Shown here in pieces: positions 33,831-45,154 of a stretch of 64,000 bases of DNA. The notes beneath the pieces were generated by a model that worked only from the letters and a program-made list of their open reading frames with translations, did not search any database and was not told the origin of the DNA. A program made the position numbers and the translations under genes. The stretch is from Mytilisepta virgata (taxonomy: Eukaryota > Mollusca > Bivalvia > Mytilida > Mytilidae): the NCBI GenBank assembly GCA_028015205.1, contig CM051519.1:82047539-82111538 (forward strand), read 5' to 3'. The first letter of the stretch is position 1. Each line of letters begins with the position of its first letter.

Positions 33831-34661
33831 AACATTCTAAGCCCGGCATAGAGCTTGCCAAAGTATTAATTCATAAACGAAAGAAATAGATTAAAACATT
33901 TTACCAACGGTTATCTTGTCGAATGCTTCAGTGCACCGATTATTCAATTTTATGTTAAAATAAATTTGATTATACTTTCGGATGTTGAAAGGTATTTGTA
34001 TTAAAATGTGAAAAAATTACCTTTAAGTCGAGCTACCAAAGTTTCTTTTTTTCCGTCTTAAAATGGGATTTTCGAGTTTTTTATTTGACATTTTTCAAGT
34101 TGCATGGAATTTCACGATTTAAAAAACATTATTCAAAACATCATAATTTATATGTTAACGTTGAATTTTCTCATAAGAAAACTTCAGTTCAATATTATTT
34201 TATGATGTCCCCTACACCCTGCTATAAAACTGAATGCGTTATTCAATTTTCTTTGGCCTCAGACCCACGTGATATTTTAAACAATTTTGCATCTGTCACG
34301 TTAAGTGTGTTTCTTTACCGTGATTTTGTCAATCCAATATTATGTCTTTCATGGCTCCATAGCATCATTGTCATTTTTTTCCATAAAACCAACAAAATAT
34401 ATACAAATATTTGTGGCTTATACGACAGTAATTGTAGACAGTAAACTGGAAATTATTAAAAAAAAAACATCTATTGGTTTAAGTATTACTAAATACCTTA
34501 ATGTCTCTGTTCACTATTTTGTATTTATTTAATTATACTTTTACTAACCAACATGCAGATATGTAACTTTATAAATATTGTATATTTTCTCTGTAACTTG
34601 TCAGTTTATGAGAATAAAGTATTGAATATTGAAATTTCATTTTATTAAGACAATGATTACA
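33831..34661. other. Gene-free AT-rich stretch
   Basis: A 119-codon frame at 34085-34444 has low-complexity, hydrophobic AT-driven composition and no family. At 34605-34640 the phrase gagaataaagtattgaatattg resembles a LINE tail but has no coding remnant attached. Confidence 0.35.
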
Positions 34662-34798
34662 CCAATCAAGGCCCACGCTCGGTTACTCTGATATTGGTGA
34701 ACATTATTTCCATAATTTGAGTAATGAGACGAGCACGGTTCTACATTAGATATGAATTACTTAATGCCACTCAAGATTGGTGTATATAGTTTGCCAAT
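34662..34798. promoter_or_regulatory. Cluster of four CCAAT boxes upstream of CDC25-like ORF
   Basis: CCAAT occurs at 34662-34666 and 34794-34798 on the plus strand and as ATTGG at 34693-34697 and 34776-34780. They lie 160-300 bp before the CDC25-like start codon. Multiple CCAAT boxes bound by NF-Y are a hallmark of G2/M gene promoters in animals. Two of the boxes belong to an imperfect inverted repeat (acaccaatcaag / caagattggtgt), so part of the clustering could come from a foldback. Function is inferred only. Confidence 0.35.
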
Positions 34799-34958
34799 TT
34801 AAAATATTTAACATAAACAATTACAATTCTTTGTATAAGTGACAAAATAACAGCAGATCAACAATGCTTTCCAGACGCCTGTTCTCAACAACGGAAATGT
34901 CGGTATACCTACATGTAGTTGAACTTTGACCTTACTCCTGAAAAAAAAAGAAAATGTA

Positions 34959-35693
34959 ATGAGTATCGCCACACCAGACGTCAAAAGAAATTTATTTCAT
35001 ACACGTCATATAAGCCCCGGTTGGAACAACCCACCCAAACGACAGAATGAATACAAAGCAGATATGAAATGTTTCAAACGACAAAAGAGTCCAAACCACC
35101 TAAAGAAAGTAGTCAATACGCTAGCAGAAAACAGTACCTTGATTGCTGACGGCAGCAGACCACATGATTTACCAACTGTTGCTGGAAAACATCAGGATCT
35201 TAAAAGCATCTCTCCACTAACACTTGCTGATATTGTAAATGGCGTCTACAGTGAAGCCATTGGCAGTTATAGAATTATTGACTCTCGGTACCCTTATGAA
35301 TACGAGGGAGGACATATCATGGGAGCAGAAAATATGTACTTGCACGAGACAATCTTAGCATTGCTTCATCAACCAACATCAGAAAGGCAGGTACTCATCT
35401 TCCATTGTGAGTTTTCATCAGAAAGAGGACCAAAGATGCTTAGATTCTTACGACAGAAAGACCGCGAACTGAACAAAGAAAATTATCCGGCACTGAATTA
35501 TCCAGAAATTTACATACTAGAAGGAGGATACAAGTCATTTTTCAATAACCACCCTCACCTCTGTGATCCTATCAGCTACCGACCAATGTTACACCCAGGT
35601 TATTCGACAGAATTGCGTAACTTCAGAGCCAAGTCCAAATCCTGGATAGCACAAGAAAAAAGACGAGTTGCAACGAAAGCAATGAGATTTTAA
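34959..35693 (+). CDS. CDC25-type dual-specificity phosphatase, compact intronless ORF
   Basis: The 244-residue ORF from the first ATG (an in-frame TGA lies at 34920) is an M-phase-inducer phosphatase of the rhodanese fold, the enzyme class that removes inhibitory phosphates from Thr14/Tyr15 of CDKs. Key blocks are LADIVNGVY, YRIIDSRYPYEYEGGHIMGA, VLIFHCEFSSERGPKMLRF with the HCX5R loop (C150, R156), YPEIYILEGGYKSFF and the C-terminal YRPM...LRNFRAKSKSW helix region. Only about 80 residues precede the catalytic domain, so the long N-terminal regulatory region (14-3-3 sites, degrons) is missing. The residue before RYPYEYEGGHI, a Cys in vertebrate CDC25A/B/C (the back-door cysteine), is Ser109. 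The catalytic domain has no intron, which suggests a retrocopy or a lineage-specific compact paralogue. The frame is fully open, arguing for constraint. It could be the last exon of a longer gene. Confidence 0.88.
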   Translation: MSIATPDVKRNLFHTRHISPGWNNPPKRQNEYKADMKCFKRQKSPNHLKKVVNTLAENSTLIADGSRPHDLPTVAGKHQDLKSISPLTLADIVNGVYSEAIGSYRIIDSRYPYEYEGGHIMGAENMYLHETILALLHQPTSERQVLIFHCEFSSERGPKMLRFLRQKDRELNKENYPALNYPEIYILEGGYKSFFNNHPHLCDPISYRPMLHPGYSTELRNFRAKSKSWIAQEKRRVATKAMRF

Positions 35694-35801
35694 GGACAGA
35701 AAGGAAAAAAAATCTATTAGTGCTCAAGCAAACTGTGATTATTGACATTAAGTGCTGTAATTGTTGTATTTATATGTGATAATTTTACAATTTTTAAATG
35801 T

Positions 35802-35827
35802 TTTAATTGGTTTTAAAACCAATTAAA
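35802..35827. repeat. Perfect 26-bp palindrome after CDC25-like ORF
   Basis: The 26 bases read the same on both strands, with core ggttttaaaacc, about 110 bp after the stop. The last bases include ATTAAA (35822-35827), a common variant poly(A) signal, so a hairpin could sit at the 3' end of the transcript. Confidence 0.7.
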
Positions 35828-36850
35828 GGAAATTAAATAGAACACATTATTTGTTTTTATTCTATCATACACATGGCTTTAATTTTATACAGTTGCTACA
35901 GAAAGGACATGAAAATTGTGTGCTAAAAAGTCAACAAAGTATGAATTTTATTGTCTTGTTAATTGGTTTTACATCAGAAAAACTGACAGTCCTTGTCAGT
36001 TAAGATGGGAGTGTGGAATAAATCCAAACAACAGTAAAATTAAATTCCTCATGGTGTATTAATGATTCGAACGAAACATAGTAGAATTTAATTTAGATAT
36101 ATTTTATTTACATGTAAACTCGTTCTACAAGTAGATACTAGTACTGCACACACAGAAAATCACTCTGCCATATCCACTCTGAATGCATTTTTTCTTCCAC
36201 TTCGGTCACAACCGGGCAGCAAACACTGCGCACTAAGCGTGTTTCTAGATACTAGTAAGCCTTCAGGTTCGTAAATACATTTTTTGAAAGCGAAAATTTA
36301 TCAAAATATTGTTAGAAAAAACACCAACAGTAAACGAAACAGTGTACAATAGCTTTTTCCGGATTGACAAACGAAAAGTCTAGACCAACATAAAGATAAT
36401 ATTTCTTGACCGTAAAAATATACATCGCTTATGTTTGGTATTGATCTATTGTTAAATACCTTGAAACCATGAGTTTATATCAGATGAAATGGATCCAAAA
36501 CATCTATGAAATAAGAAAATAAATAAAAAATAAATAAATCTGCATACACAAAATTTATTCAACCTAAACAACAACCATAACCCATGACCACTAACCAAAA
36601 ACGGTTGTTACGTATTTCAGTGCTTACTAAAGATTTATAATGCTTATGATGCAAATTATCTTATTTTTTTCACTTTATAATCACATCTGTTAGGTTTCAT
36701 ATTTTATCGTAGATCAGTCGTTTTACAAAATATTAGTTACAAATATAAAGTATTAAAAGATAAAAAAAAATTCAATCACCCCATTCAGATAACTTTGTGT
36801 ATCAACTCAGCATTGACTATATTTTTGAAAAATGTACATAGATATTTTAT
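35828..36850. other. Intergenic with a possible SINE scrap
   Basis: At 35975-36020 the phrase ccttgtcagttaagatgggagt resembles the 3' core of the SINE at 9545-9750. Otherwise AT-rich and gene-free. Confidence 0.35.
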
Positions 36851-36998
36851 GATACCAATTTTGATGCATTAGATATGCATATATCGCCGATTTACGACTC
36901 GTCAGTTGTGTTCAAGGCCAAAATGCCGAAAGCCAAAACAATAACCCAAAATGTTGAAGAACAGATTCGATTCCAACATGACCAAAACAACCCAAGGA
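36851..36998 (+). repeat. Dispersed repeat, copy A
   Basis: Starts gataccaattttgatgca, continues gatttacgactcgtcagttgtg and aaaatgccgaaagccaaaa. The same order occurs at 57571-57715. These are two copies, in the same orientation, of a family I associate with mussel genomes. Confidence 0.7.
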
Positions 36999-38649
36999 CA
37001 GAACTATATATATATATGCTGTAAACGTATATCATTTACTATTTTTCATGTATTTTAAAATCAATTTTTAATTGAAAAATTTTGAAATTTTGTTAATTAT
37101 TTCAGGCAAAAGATTTTGCCTCGATTTTGGTTGCTTGTTTGATTCTATTTGCTCACAATATTTTGTTAACAAATTGTGTTCCAAGTTTTTGTCCCGAGCT
37201 AACGGTTGGTCTAGAAATTCGCATTGTACACAAGGACTTTTTTATATGAGTTAGTTTTATTATTTTGTGTAAACAACATATTCACGAAAGGCTTTGATGT
37301 TACTTCTGTGTGTATTTGAATGATTGCATTTTATATTCGTAATAAACCGATTTTAGAAAACCGTTTTTGTGTTAATCAAACTGGTCTTAACGCAAAATGC
37401 ATTTACAAAAAACCATGCTTTTTTATCCTTTAGCTTTACTGTATTGAAATATGGCAGTCTGGGAAATCATTTTGATGACATGGTATAGAGGACCTATCAA
37501 GCATTTCACCCTTAAATAGTTTTTTAGTTAATAATATTTATCGCATTAAACAGTGTTTAGTTTAGCAATATCCTCCAACGAACACTCATGGTACTAAAGG
37601 TAATAGCATTCTACTACGAATCAGTAACTTTAATTTTGTGATGAAAACAGATGACCATTATTCCGGAAGGATTTTTCCATTCGGGATTCATTTTAGTGCG
37701 TTTTGTATCTTATTTGACATTTAATTAAAAATATAATATCCGCACTGTACTGGGTATACTTTCAACAAATAAAAAAGAACTCATGATTCTAAGAATAGAT
37801 GGGGACGTCAAGTAAAAAAAAAAGAAGGAATAGAGCATTGTACATGCATAGAAAACAGAAAAAAATGCTTCAAGGGTTATTCTAGGAACATGTACAAAAG
37901 AAGTTTATTTGAAAACCAGTTTCTCTGACAGGGTATACTTTGTAAATATCTGTAGATGTAAACCGTCCTTGTGAGTTTTTAATGGTAACTTGGGAGTTCA
38001 CAATTGAGTTCACCCTATTACAACCCAACCCCCCCACCCCCACACAAAAAAAATAATAAATAAAATAAAATTGTTATATGAAAATCGAAAATGATTCTAT
38101 TCTTACCACGATTTATTTTTTTAGTAGTCGGATCTAACCAATAACCATTTTAATTGCCGCATTCGTTGAAATTAAAACAAACGGCATTAAATTGTTTTTG
38201 ATACCGCTATTAAATGCATTCTGTTGAAAGATAGATATAAATAAAACAAATGTTTCGTAATGATTACGTAATACAGATATAAAGGAAACTGGAACAACCA
38301 ACAGTTAACATTCTAGTAGTACAACGTATTTATGAGAATTAATCCTCAGAGTCGACATAAGAACATCTATTATTTATTATCTTATGGCATGTTTCATACT
38401 AAAAGCAGTTTCATTCTGAAGAATGAATTAGAGCTATACAAGTATTACATAATACCAACCATAATTTAAATTTAATGTCTTAATGTGTTGTCTTGCTCTG
38501 GTTTTTAAAGAGTCAACACCTTTTTATTTCTTCCTGCTGGCGAACAATTGCGTTGAGAAATTTTAACTTTTAACTTTTTTGTTTTGTTTTGTTATTATAT
38601 TACAATTACATTTGGTTTTGTTCGACGTTTGTTTTTCATACGTTTTAGT
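36999..38649. other. Gene-free AT-rich stretch
   Basis: No exon or clear repeat. A C-rich run (aacccccccaccccc) lies at about 38026-38041. The 60-codon frame at 37072-37254 has no family. Confidence 0.4.
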
Positions 38650-38747
38650 CCATCGTCGGAAACCAACTTCCGGTCGCGCTTAAACGCGTTGCTTCCACTT
38701 ACCGAGGCAAAGCGTAAGCGCGACTGGCCGTGAGTTTTCGACGATGG
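38650..38747. repeat. GC-rich foldback element
   Basis: The left arm ccatcgtcggaaacc...ccggtcgcgctta and the right arm taagcgcgactggcc...cgacgatgg are imperfect inverted repeats with a short centre. At about 50% GC it stands out from the 30% GC surroundings. Confidence 0.65.
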
Positions 38748-38891
38748 TTTTAGTCGTACTATGCCCTTTTAACAGCTCATCATTTCATTTTATATTGCTT
38801 GTATTTTATTGTCGTATGAGCTGTTTCACAACGTACATACTTTATTTATTCCAATTCTATTCCTTGTAAATGTGTCGTTACTCTTTTTATT

Positions 38892-39633
38892 TTTTAGCTC
38901 ACCTGGCATGAAAGGACATGTGAGCTATTGCCATCACTTGGCGTCCGTCGTCCTTCGTCTTCGTTGTCCGGTGTAAACTTTTGTTTAGAGATCTTCTCCT
39001 CTGAAACCACTTTGCCAATTGGGACCAAAATTTGGTTGAATGATCTTTAGGGTATCTAGTATGAATTTTATGTTTATTTTCTTAACCAATGAAAAACATG
39101 GCCGCCATGGCTAAAAATAGAACATAGGGGTGAACTGCAGTTTTTGGTTATATCTCAAAAATTAAAGCAGTTCGAGCAAAACTGATAAGAAGTAAAAATG
39201 TTTATAAGGTCAAGATCTACCTGCCATGAAATTTTCAGACGAATTGGTAAACCCATTTTCGGGTTATTGCCCCTCAATTGTTAATTTTAAGGTAATTTTG
39301 CAGGTTAAGGTTATTAACTTGGATATTATTATAGAAAAAGACAAACTGTAAACAGAAAAAAATGTTCTACGTAACTTGAAATAAATTAAACGGTAATTGT
39401 ACAAGTAAAATGGATGGTTAGGGGTCAACGTCATTGAAAAGTCCATAGCAACTGATGAAAAAGTCCCTAGTAGCCATATATATTTAGGTTAAGTACCCTA
39501 TAATTTACTTGTACATGTCAAAAAGAAAGGTCAAGAGTCAAGATCATTGGAAAATTCGATAGCATCCGATGAAAAAGTCCCTAACAACCACATATATTTA
39601 GATTCTGGACTCTATAATATAGAGCCTCTAGTT
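38892..39633 (+). mobile_element. Tandem-core element, short forward copy
   Basis: The left end ttttagctcacctggcatg with gtgagctattgccatcacttggcgtccgtcgtcc is the best-preserved terminal module in the window, and the right end is agagcctctagttta (39620-39634). The interior matches 6600-6910 (cttctcctctgaaaccact, agaacataggggtgaactgcagtttttg, gcagttcgagcaaaactgat), so the two are the same subfamily; here the tandem core is reduced to one unit. Confidence 0.7.
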
Positions 39634-42300
39634 TATTTAAGTTCGAGAAAAAGAAAATCGAATCAACTGAAAAAAATAAATACCACTTTCGCATTACCCA
39701 ATGGATGTTGTCAAAAACTAACCTCTTGACACCATATGACATTTCAAGATGCATTGACGAGTATAGTCTGTTGCATGTTGAATTCTGATTGAGATTTTTA
39801 ACAACTCCACTTTTATTTTGAACAACCTTTTGGATACTAGACTTCATTTCTTGCGTCTCATCGAAGAGACAAAAATTTGACGAAATTGCATTATCCGAAT
39901 TACTTCAACAGAATGTTCACCGTAACAATCGTAACGCTATTTATGTGTTTATCACTGACAATTCGTAAATAGTAACTGCGTTGACGAAATGGTGCTCGAT
40001 GTACCAGGGTATTGTTCTAGTTTCGTCAGCCGAAGTACTATCTATTTCGCAATGAAAAAGGTAATTTTCTTGTTTTTATTAGCATTTGGTTAATAACTCC
40101 TGCTTTTGAAGGCCACTGACCAAAAACCGGTAAGAATGGAAAATAACTTCTCCAGCAGGACAATAATCCCAGCAGAAAAAATGCACGACGAACCAAATAA
40201 CCCCTTGGTGCGAAAAGAAACACCATTTGCCCCCTACACTGCGTTGATGATGGATGCTATAATAATAGTATAAGACCATTTAAGAAACTTGTCGTTTTTG
40301 AAAATTTGCAACGCCTTCCTATTACTCCTAAGAAAAATTGTTTTACACTGTGCTCGTGCAGAATTCCGTTTATCGATGCTTTAACTGCTCTCCTATCATT
40401 GCATAACTGCATTTCGGGAACCATGTTAAACTATAGTTCGTTTTCCACATAACTGACTTTAATTAATAAATGTTCGAAAGCACATTTAGTGCATCACAAT
40501 TCGTATCATAGTCACGTTTCTAGATATCACTATTTGATTTATATTAGAATTGATGGTATACATAACATAAAAAAAAATCTATGACACAGAAATCAGTTTT
40601 GCAAGGTCGGCCTGTCATAAGAAATTATTCTTCTATTTTGTACCCGTTTAATATATTGTATATGGAGCTTTGTTATTGGAAATTTCACCGAATCCAAAAT
40701 ATTCGAGAGTATCATAAGAGTTATAATTCATAAACTCATATGTGATTCATTAAGTTCCACATATTCTTTAACAGTTAACTCTTTAGCGTCCCCATTTAAT
40801 TCTCTGTAAGAGATTCATTAAAAAGACTTGATAATGGATGTATAATTGATAAAGATAATCAACGTCTGCATGAGAAATTAAATGAAAATACAGTACAGTG
40901 CGTATTACGGATTTCAGTTTTTGATTAGTTTTCGCTGTCAGTGTGTGCATTTACAATTTTTGCCAAAATTGTGCGTAGTTGAATTATTTTTTTAATTATA
41001 GTTATTTGCTTGTAGATTGACCGGTAAGTTATTCAAAGGTTACCAGAAATCCGACCAAATACAGAGAAGAATTATATCTAAAACAATCAGATTTTTTTTA
41101 GCAAACTCAAGAGTAAACCAACAAGACAGTACAAAAAGTAAAGCGTTTGCAGACCTTTGCAGATTGACGTCCAACACTGTAGGGTACTAAATTTCAAGAT
41201 TTTTTTTTAAAATTAGCAATTAATTAGAAGTTAATCTAGAAATGAAACAAAAGAAAGATCAAACATTTGACACATTCAATTTTTCGTGTAAGACAACTTG
41301 AGATCCCAGACGTTCAGTCCTACATCGATACTTGCCTCATATCCTTACATCTTCACGTTCCATCTTCTTTCATTTTTACAGAGGTAAGTCATATGTACAG
41401 TTTATTATTTTTATCTTATAGTCGAAGGAGAGGGAAACAATTATTTTAGACAACAGAAAGTTCTAGATATCAAGAGTCAAGATAAGTATAAGGACAAAAA
41501 ATAATATACTTTTGAGGAGATTATATATAAAAGAGTTTGAGCAACAAGAGTCAATACTTTTTAGTAATACTGAACACATGTTTTAATCTTCTCTCTTTTT
41601 AATGAATGATATGTGATGGTATAAGAATTGTTTTCTTTTAATCTTTTCCACTACTAATAACAGTTCTAAGATAATAAATACTTGCTGAATTACAGTTAAG
41701 AAGACGAGGATATTTTTTATATTATCAATAAATTTACGTGTTTTTCTGATTAACTGCAGGGAAATAACGTCCCATGTTAGGAATATTATAGTTTCTGGCA
41801 TGAATCGTCTATTTAAATTCTTTGGTTCCTCGTGCTGCTTCCACAGATTTATATAGGTTCTTTTGTCAGGGCCATTTACGACTTTCCAAAGGGTGGTTTC
41901 CCACTCGCAGAGGATGACGTAGTACGGTGACTTTTAGATTCTTATTTTTTTCTACATAAAAATATTAAGACTTAAATTTCTAAAACATGACTTTTATTAC
42001 AAAAGATGCTACACAAAATCAAGCCAGTGAACCTGCCTTACAAACTAGACAATACATTTGCACTATATTCCTTTCATTCCTAAATATATGGTGCATGTAA
42101 TGGTTTCCACTGTACCCCTGAGCATGCGCCGATCAGAATGCTGTGCTAAACGAGCTCTCCGTTAAATTGGGATCTAATGCTGGATAATATGTATGTGTGT
42201 GATGTAACAGTGCTCGAATTGTTAAAGGTTGTGTAGAACATCATATTGTTAACTTCAATTTTGCATAACTTTGCAGAATTCTTGCTAGAAACAAAATTTC
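39634..42300. other. Long gene-free stretch
   Basis: About 2.7 kb of AT-rich DNA. Short frames (for example 41267-41449 plus, 41583-41801 minus, 40038-40226 minus) have no family resemblance and no supporting splice structure. No tandem or inverted repeat is evident. Confidence 0.4.
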
Positions 42301-42403
42301 AATATCACAATAGAACAAAGAAAGGTCGATTTATGTGTCAATATCCCAAATAGTCCTGATAATTTACCAGCCACGCAAAAGCAACAAAATCGTCAAATAA
42401 GGC

Positions 42404-42900
42404 GACGAAATTCAATTAGTGACCTCAGTGATACATCGATAGTCTCTAAAAAAGCTCCAGCGTTACGGAAAAATATAATTGATAAAGTTCTTGAGGCTCT
42501 CACAAGCCCCGAAGTCTTGAAAGAAATCATGCCTGTCTTGTCTAAAAAAATAAGTGAAAGTCTGTCCATTATTGTTGAGTCACAAGTTAAGTCCTGCATC
42601 GAAAATCAGCTCAAACCTTTGATTGAAACAGTTAGTGAACAACAAAAGGTTATTGATAATCAAAAACAAAAAAATATGCAAACAGTTTATTCAAATTAGT
42701 TCTCTCGAACGTTCGGTAAAAGACCAAATTTGATCTCAACAGGAAAGGGAATCTGAGTTGGATATGTTACATAATAGAATTTCTGAACATGAAACCAGGG
42801 TTGAAAATCAGGAGCAATACTCACGCAGAACTAGTTTACGATTCCATAATATTACGAAAAGCCAGTTGATAATAGGGGCAGAATAAAACACCCACTAAAT
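42404..42900 (+). pseudogene. LINE ORF1 remnant
   Basis: Translation from 42404 runs RRRNSISDLSDTSIVSKK, then PVLSKKISESLSIIVESQ and a heptad-like LKPLIETVSEQQKVIDNQKQK, a coiled coil. After a frame change near 42690 it continues HETRVENQEQYSRRTSLRFHNI. The phrase ENQEQYSRR-LRFHNI is a signature of the RRM-like part of LINE ORF1 nucleic-acid chaperones. Stops and frame changes show the gene is inactive. Confidence 0.75.
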
Positions 42901-43811
42901 ACTGATAAACTTGTACTTGATGTCTGTAATTCCAAACTTGGCTTAACCGAGTTTATAGTGTTATTGACAGGCTGTTTCTGTATTGGCACTTGTATAGATT
43001 TAAGGTTTGCTGTATTGGCCTTGAGACCCGTAGCGAAGAGCTAAGATAATAACAGAAAATAGTGATGAACGTCAAGCACTAGAACCAAATGTACAGAGTC
43101 AGCACCGAGAGTAACTTAAATGATGATGCACATAACACTTTTAATTTTGACTTTTTGAATGTAATAATTATGTCAAATTATCATTAAAAACACAAATGAC
43201 TCTCCTACATAACCATATATATATGTGTGGTTGCTTGACTATGAGTATAGAAATTAGTTAAAATTTCAATTATGGTTGTCTGTAATTTTCTTTTTCTTTC
43301 TACGTTTAAAATGTGTCAAAAACTTAAAATTATTCTAAGTTGATTATTGTTAATGTATCCAGAATCCTCCTTCACTTTCTTTTTTTTTAACCAATGAGAC
43401 ATCGAATCAGATTTTCTTTGTTTACTTTTAAATGACAACTGCGAAACTACAAATAATTTTATTCATATTAAGTATTTTGGCAAAGTCGTGAAAAAGTCTT
43501 AGCACATCTCTAACGAAATAGTGAAGTCCCAATTCAACTGATCTTACCAAGATGGTCTTTCAGTTTAATTTTTCATGTCCTTTTTATTTATGCGTACTTA
43601 CCTTTTCTGTCTCATTCGTCCTTCTGCTTTCAATATACTATTACCTTCCAAGTTCTTCTTTAATGAATAAGTGTGGACTCAGTTTTAAGCGAAGCCCTTA
43701 TCCCTGTCCATTTTTTATGAAACTTTATTCTATAATCTATCCACATGAGTAATTGTATTGATGACTATAGGGCAGCCATAGGGTTATTCAATTTACGAAA
43801 AAGGAAACGTT

Positions 43812-44048
43812 TTGGATTTTCGAACTATGGAAGAAATACTTTGTTTAGAAATTCTACTTACCAATATACAGTGTACAATTCTCATTGTTCAGCTGTTTAT
43901 GCTCCAAAGTATTAATCCGAAGATTGATATTGTTTTCCTTCTGTATGTTCTCCATTTCATTCTTATTATTGGAAATATTGAAAGTAATCCTGGTCCCACA
44001 GATAAAACTTCAAGTGCGGCATTTTGTGATAACTCTCTAACTATTTGA
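43812..44048 (+). pseudogene. LINE ORF2 leader with 2A-like motif
   Basis: A 78-codon frame ends in a hydrophobic run (VFLLYVLHFILII) and GNIESNPGP at 43971-43997. The consensus of 2A ribosome-skipping peptides is D-[VI]-E-x-N-P-G-P after a hydrophobic stretch; here the Asp is Asn. 2A-like sequences at the N-terminus of ORF2, upstream of the endonuclease, are known in several non-LTR retrotransposons. An in-frame TGA at 44046-44048 cuts it from the endonuclease that follows in the same frame. No ATG begins the frame; the first ATG is six codons in. Confidence 0.7.
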
Positions 44049-45154
44049 AACTTAAACATTAGAAGCGTTAGAAATAAGCTTGAATTTCTCTTTAATTTTA
44101 CCGACGAATTCGACATTGTTTCAATAACGGAATCACACTTAGATCCTAGTATTGATGATATTGAATTAGAAAATGAATCTTGCTTTAGAAATATTATACG
44201 TAGAGACCGGAATAGATTTGGGGGTGGATTACTCATCTTTAGTAAAGAAGATGTCCATTTAGTACGCCGACGCGAACTAGAGAATCACATTGATGAAACC
44301 GTATGGGTATAAGTTCGGGCAAAAGGTCAACGTTTACTCCTTTGTAATACATATCGACCAGAATGGACAGATCATGACTACTGGGCCCGATTTCATTATT
44401 CAATCGAGATGGTCCTTCAGATAAATGAAAATATCGTGATACCGGGAGATTTAAATTCTGACTTATTTGTTGTTCACAATAATAAATTAATAGAAACAAT
44501 GAATCTGTTTAATTTAAGAAACGTAATAGGCAAGCCTACTCGTCATCACGAATTGGTTGACCATTACAATGTTCCAATATGTAAGATGATGTTGGACCTG
44601 TTCCCACTGTCGTAACCTTTCATGTGCCTCCACCGATTTGTGACTTCCCTTGGATTGACTTTGTTGAACTTCACGACGGGTGCCGTATACAGAGCAAGAA
44701 CTGCTTACCATTCCGGAGCACCTGGGATCACTCCTGGTTTTTATATGAGTTCATGTGTGTTGTTCATTGTTTTTTAGTTTTCTGTGTTTATTTGTTGTGC
44801 TTGTGGTTATTCAGTTGTCTTCCCGGGTTTGTCTGTCCAATGGATTACGTTTTTTGATTGCTCTTTAGGTATATTTGTCCATTTTGTTCTACTAGAGTGA
44901 CAAATCATAGCGAAAAACTTTTAGATCCTATTATATTAAGTGATATATTACAATGTTCTTATTCTGATGTTCTTAAAACCCCCGCCGAAATAGGTGATCA
45001 CGATGCTTTCATCGTATCAATAGAATGTCCTAAACTTGTGTCACAATCTTTCCAAAGACAATTTTGGATCTGTGACAGAATGGATACTTTAAGATTTAGT
45101 GAAAAAATTGATCAAACTGATTGGAATATACTCCTTCTAACATGGATGATGTAG
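44049..45154 (+). pseudogene. LINE endonuclease domain, interrupted
   Basis: In frame after the TGA comes NLNIRSVRNKLEFL, DIVSITESHLD (the catalytic Glu motif), RRDRNRFGGGLLIF and IVIPGDLNSDL (the GDLN motif). A TAA breaks it at 44308-44310. After a repeat insertion at about 44600-44885, it resumes with SEKLLDPIILSDILQCSYSD and EIGDHDAFIVSIECP, the position of the SDH active-site motif, here GDH. These are APE-type endonuclease landmarks. Confidence 0.75.
44600..44885 (+). repeat. Dispersed bivalve repeat inserted in the LINE
   Basis: The stretch contains cacgacgggtgccgtatac, cttaccattccggagcacc, gggatcactcctggttttt and gttttttagttttctgtg, an order I recognise from a very abundant repeat in mussel genomes. 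It splits the endonuclease domain of the LINE. A short copy in opposite orientation is at 59670-59760. Confidence 0.65.
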
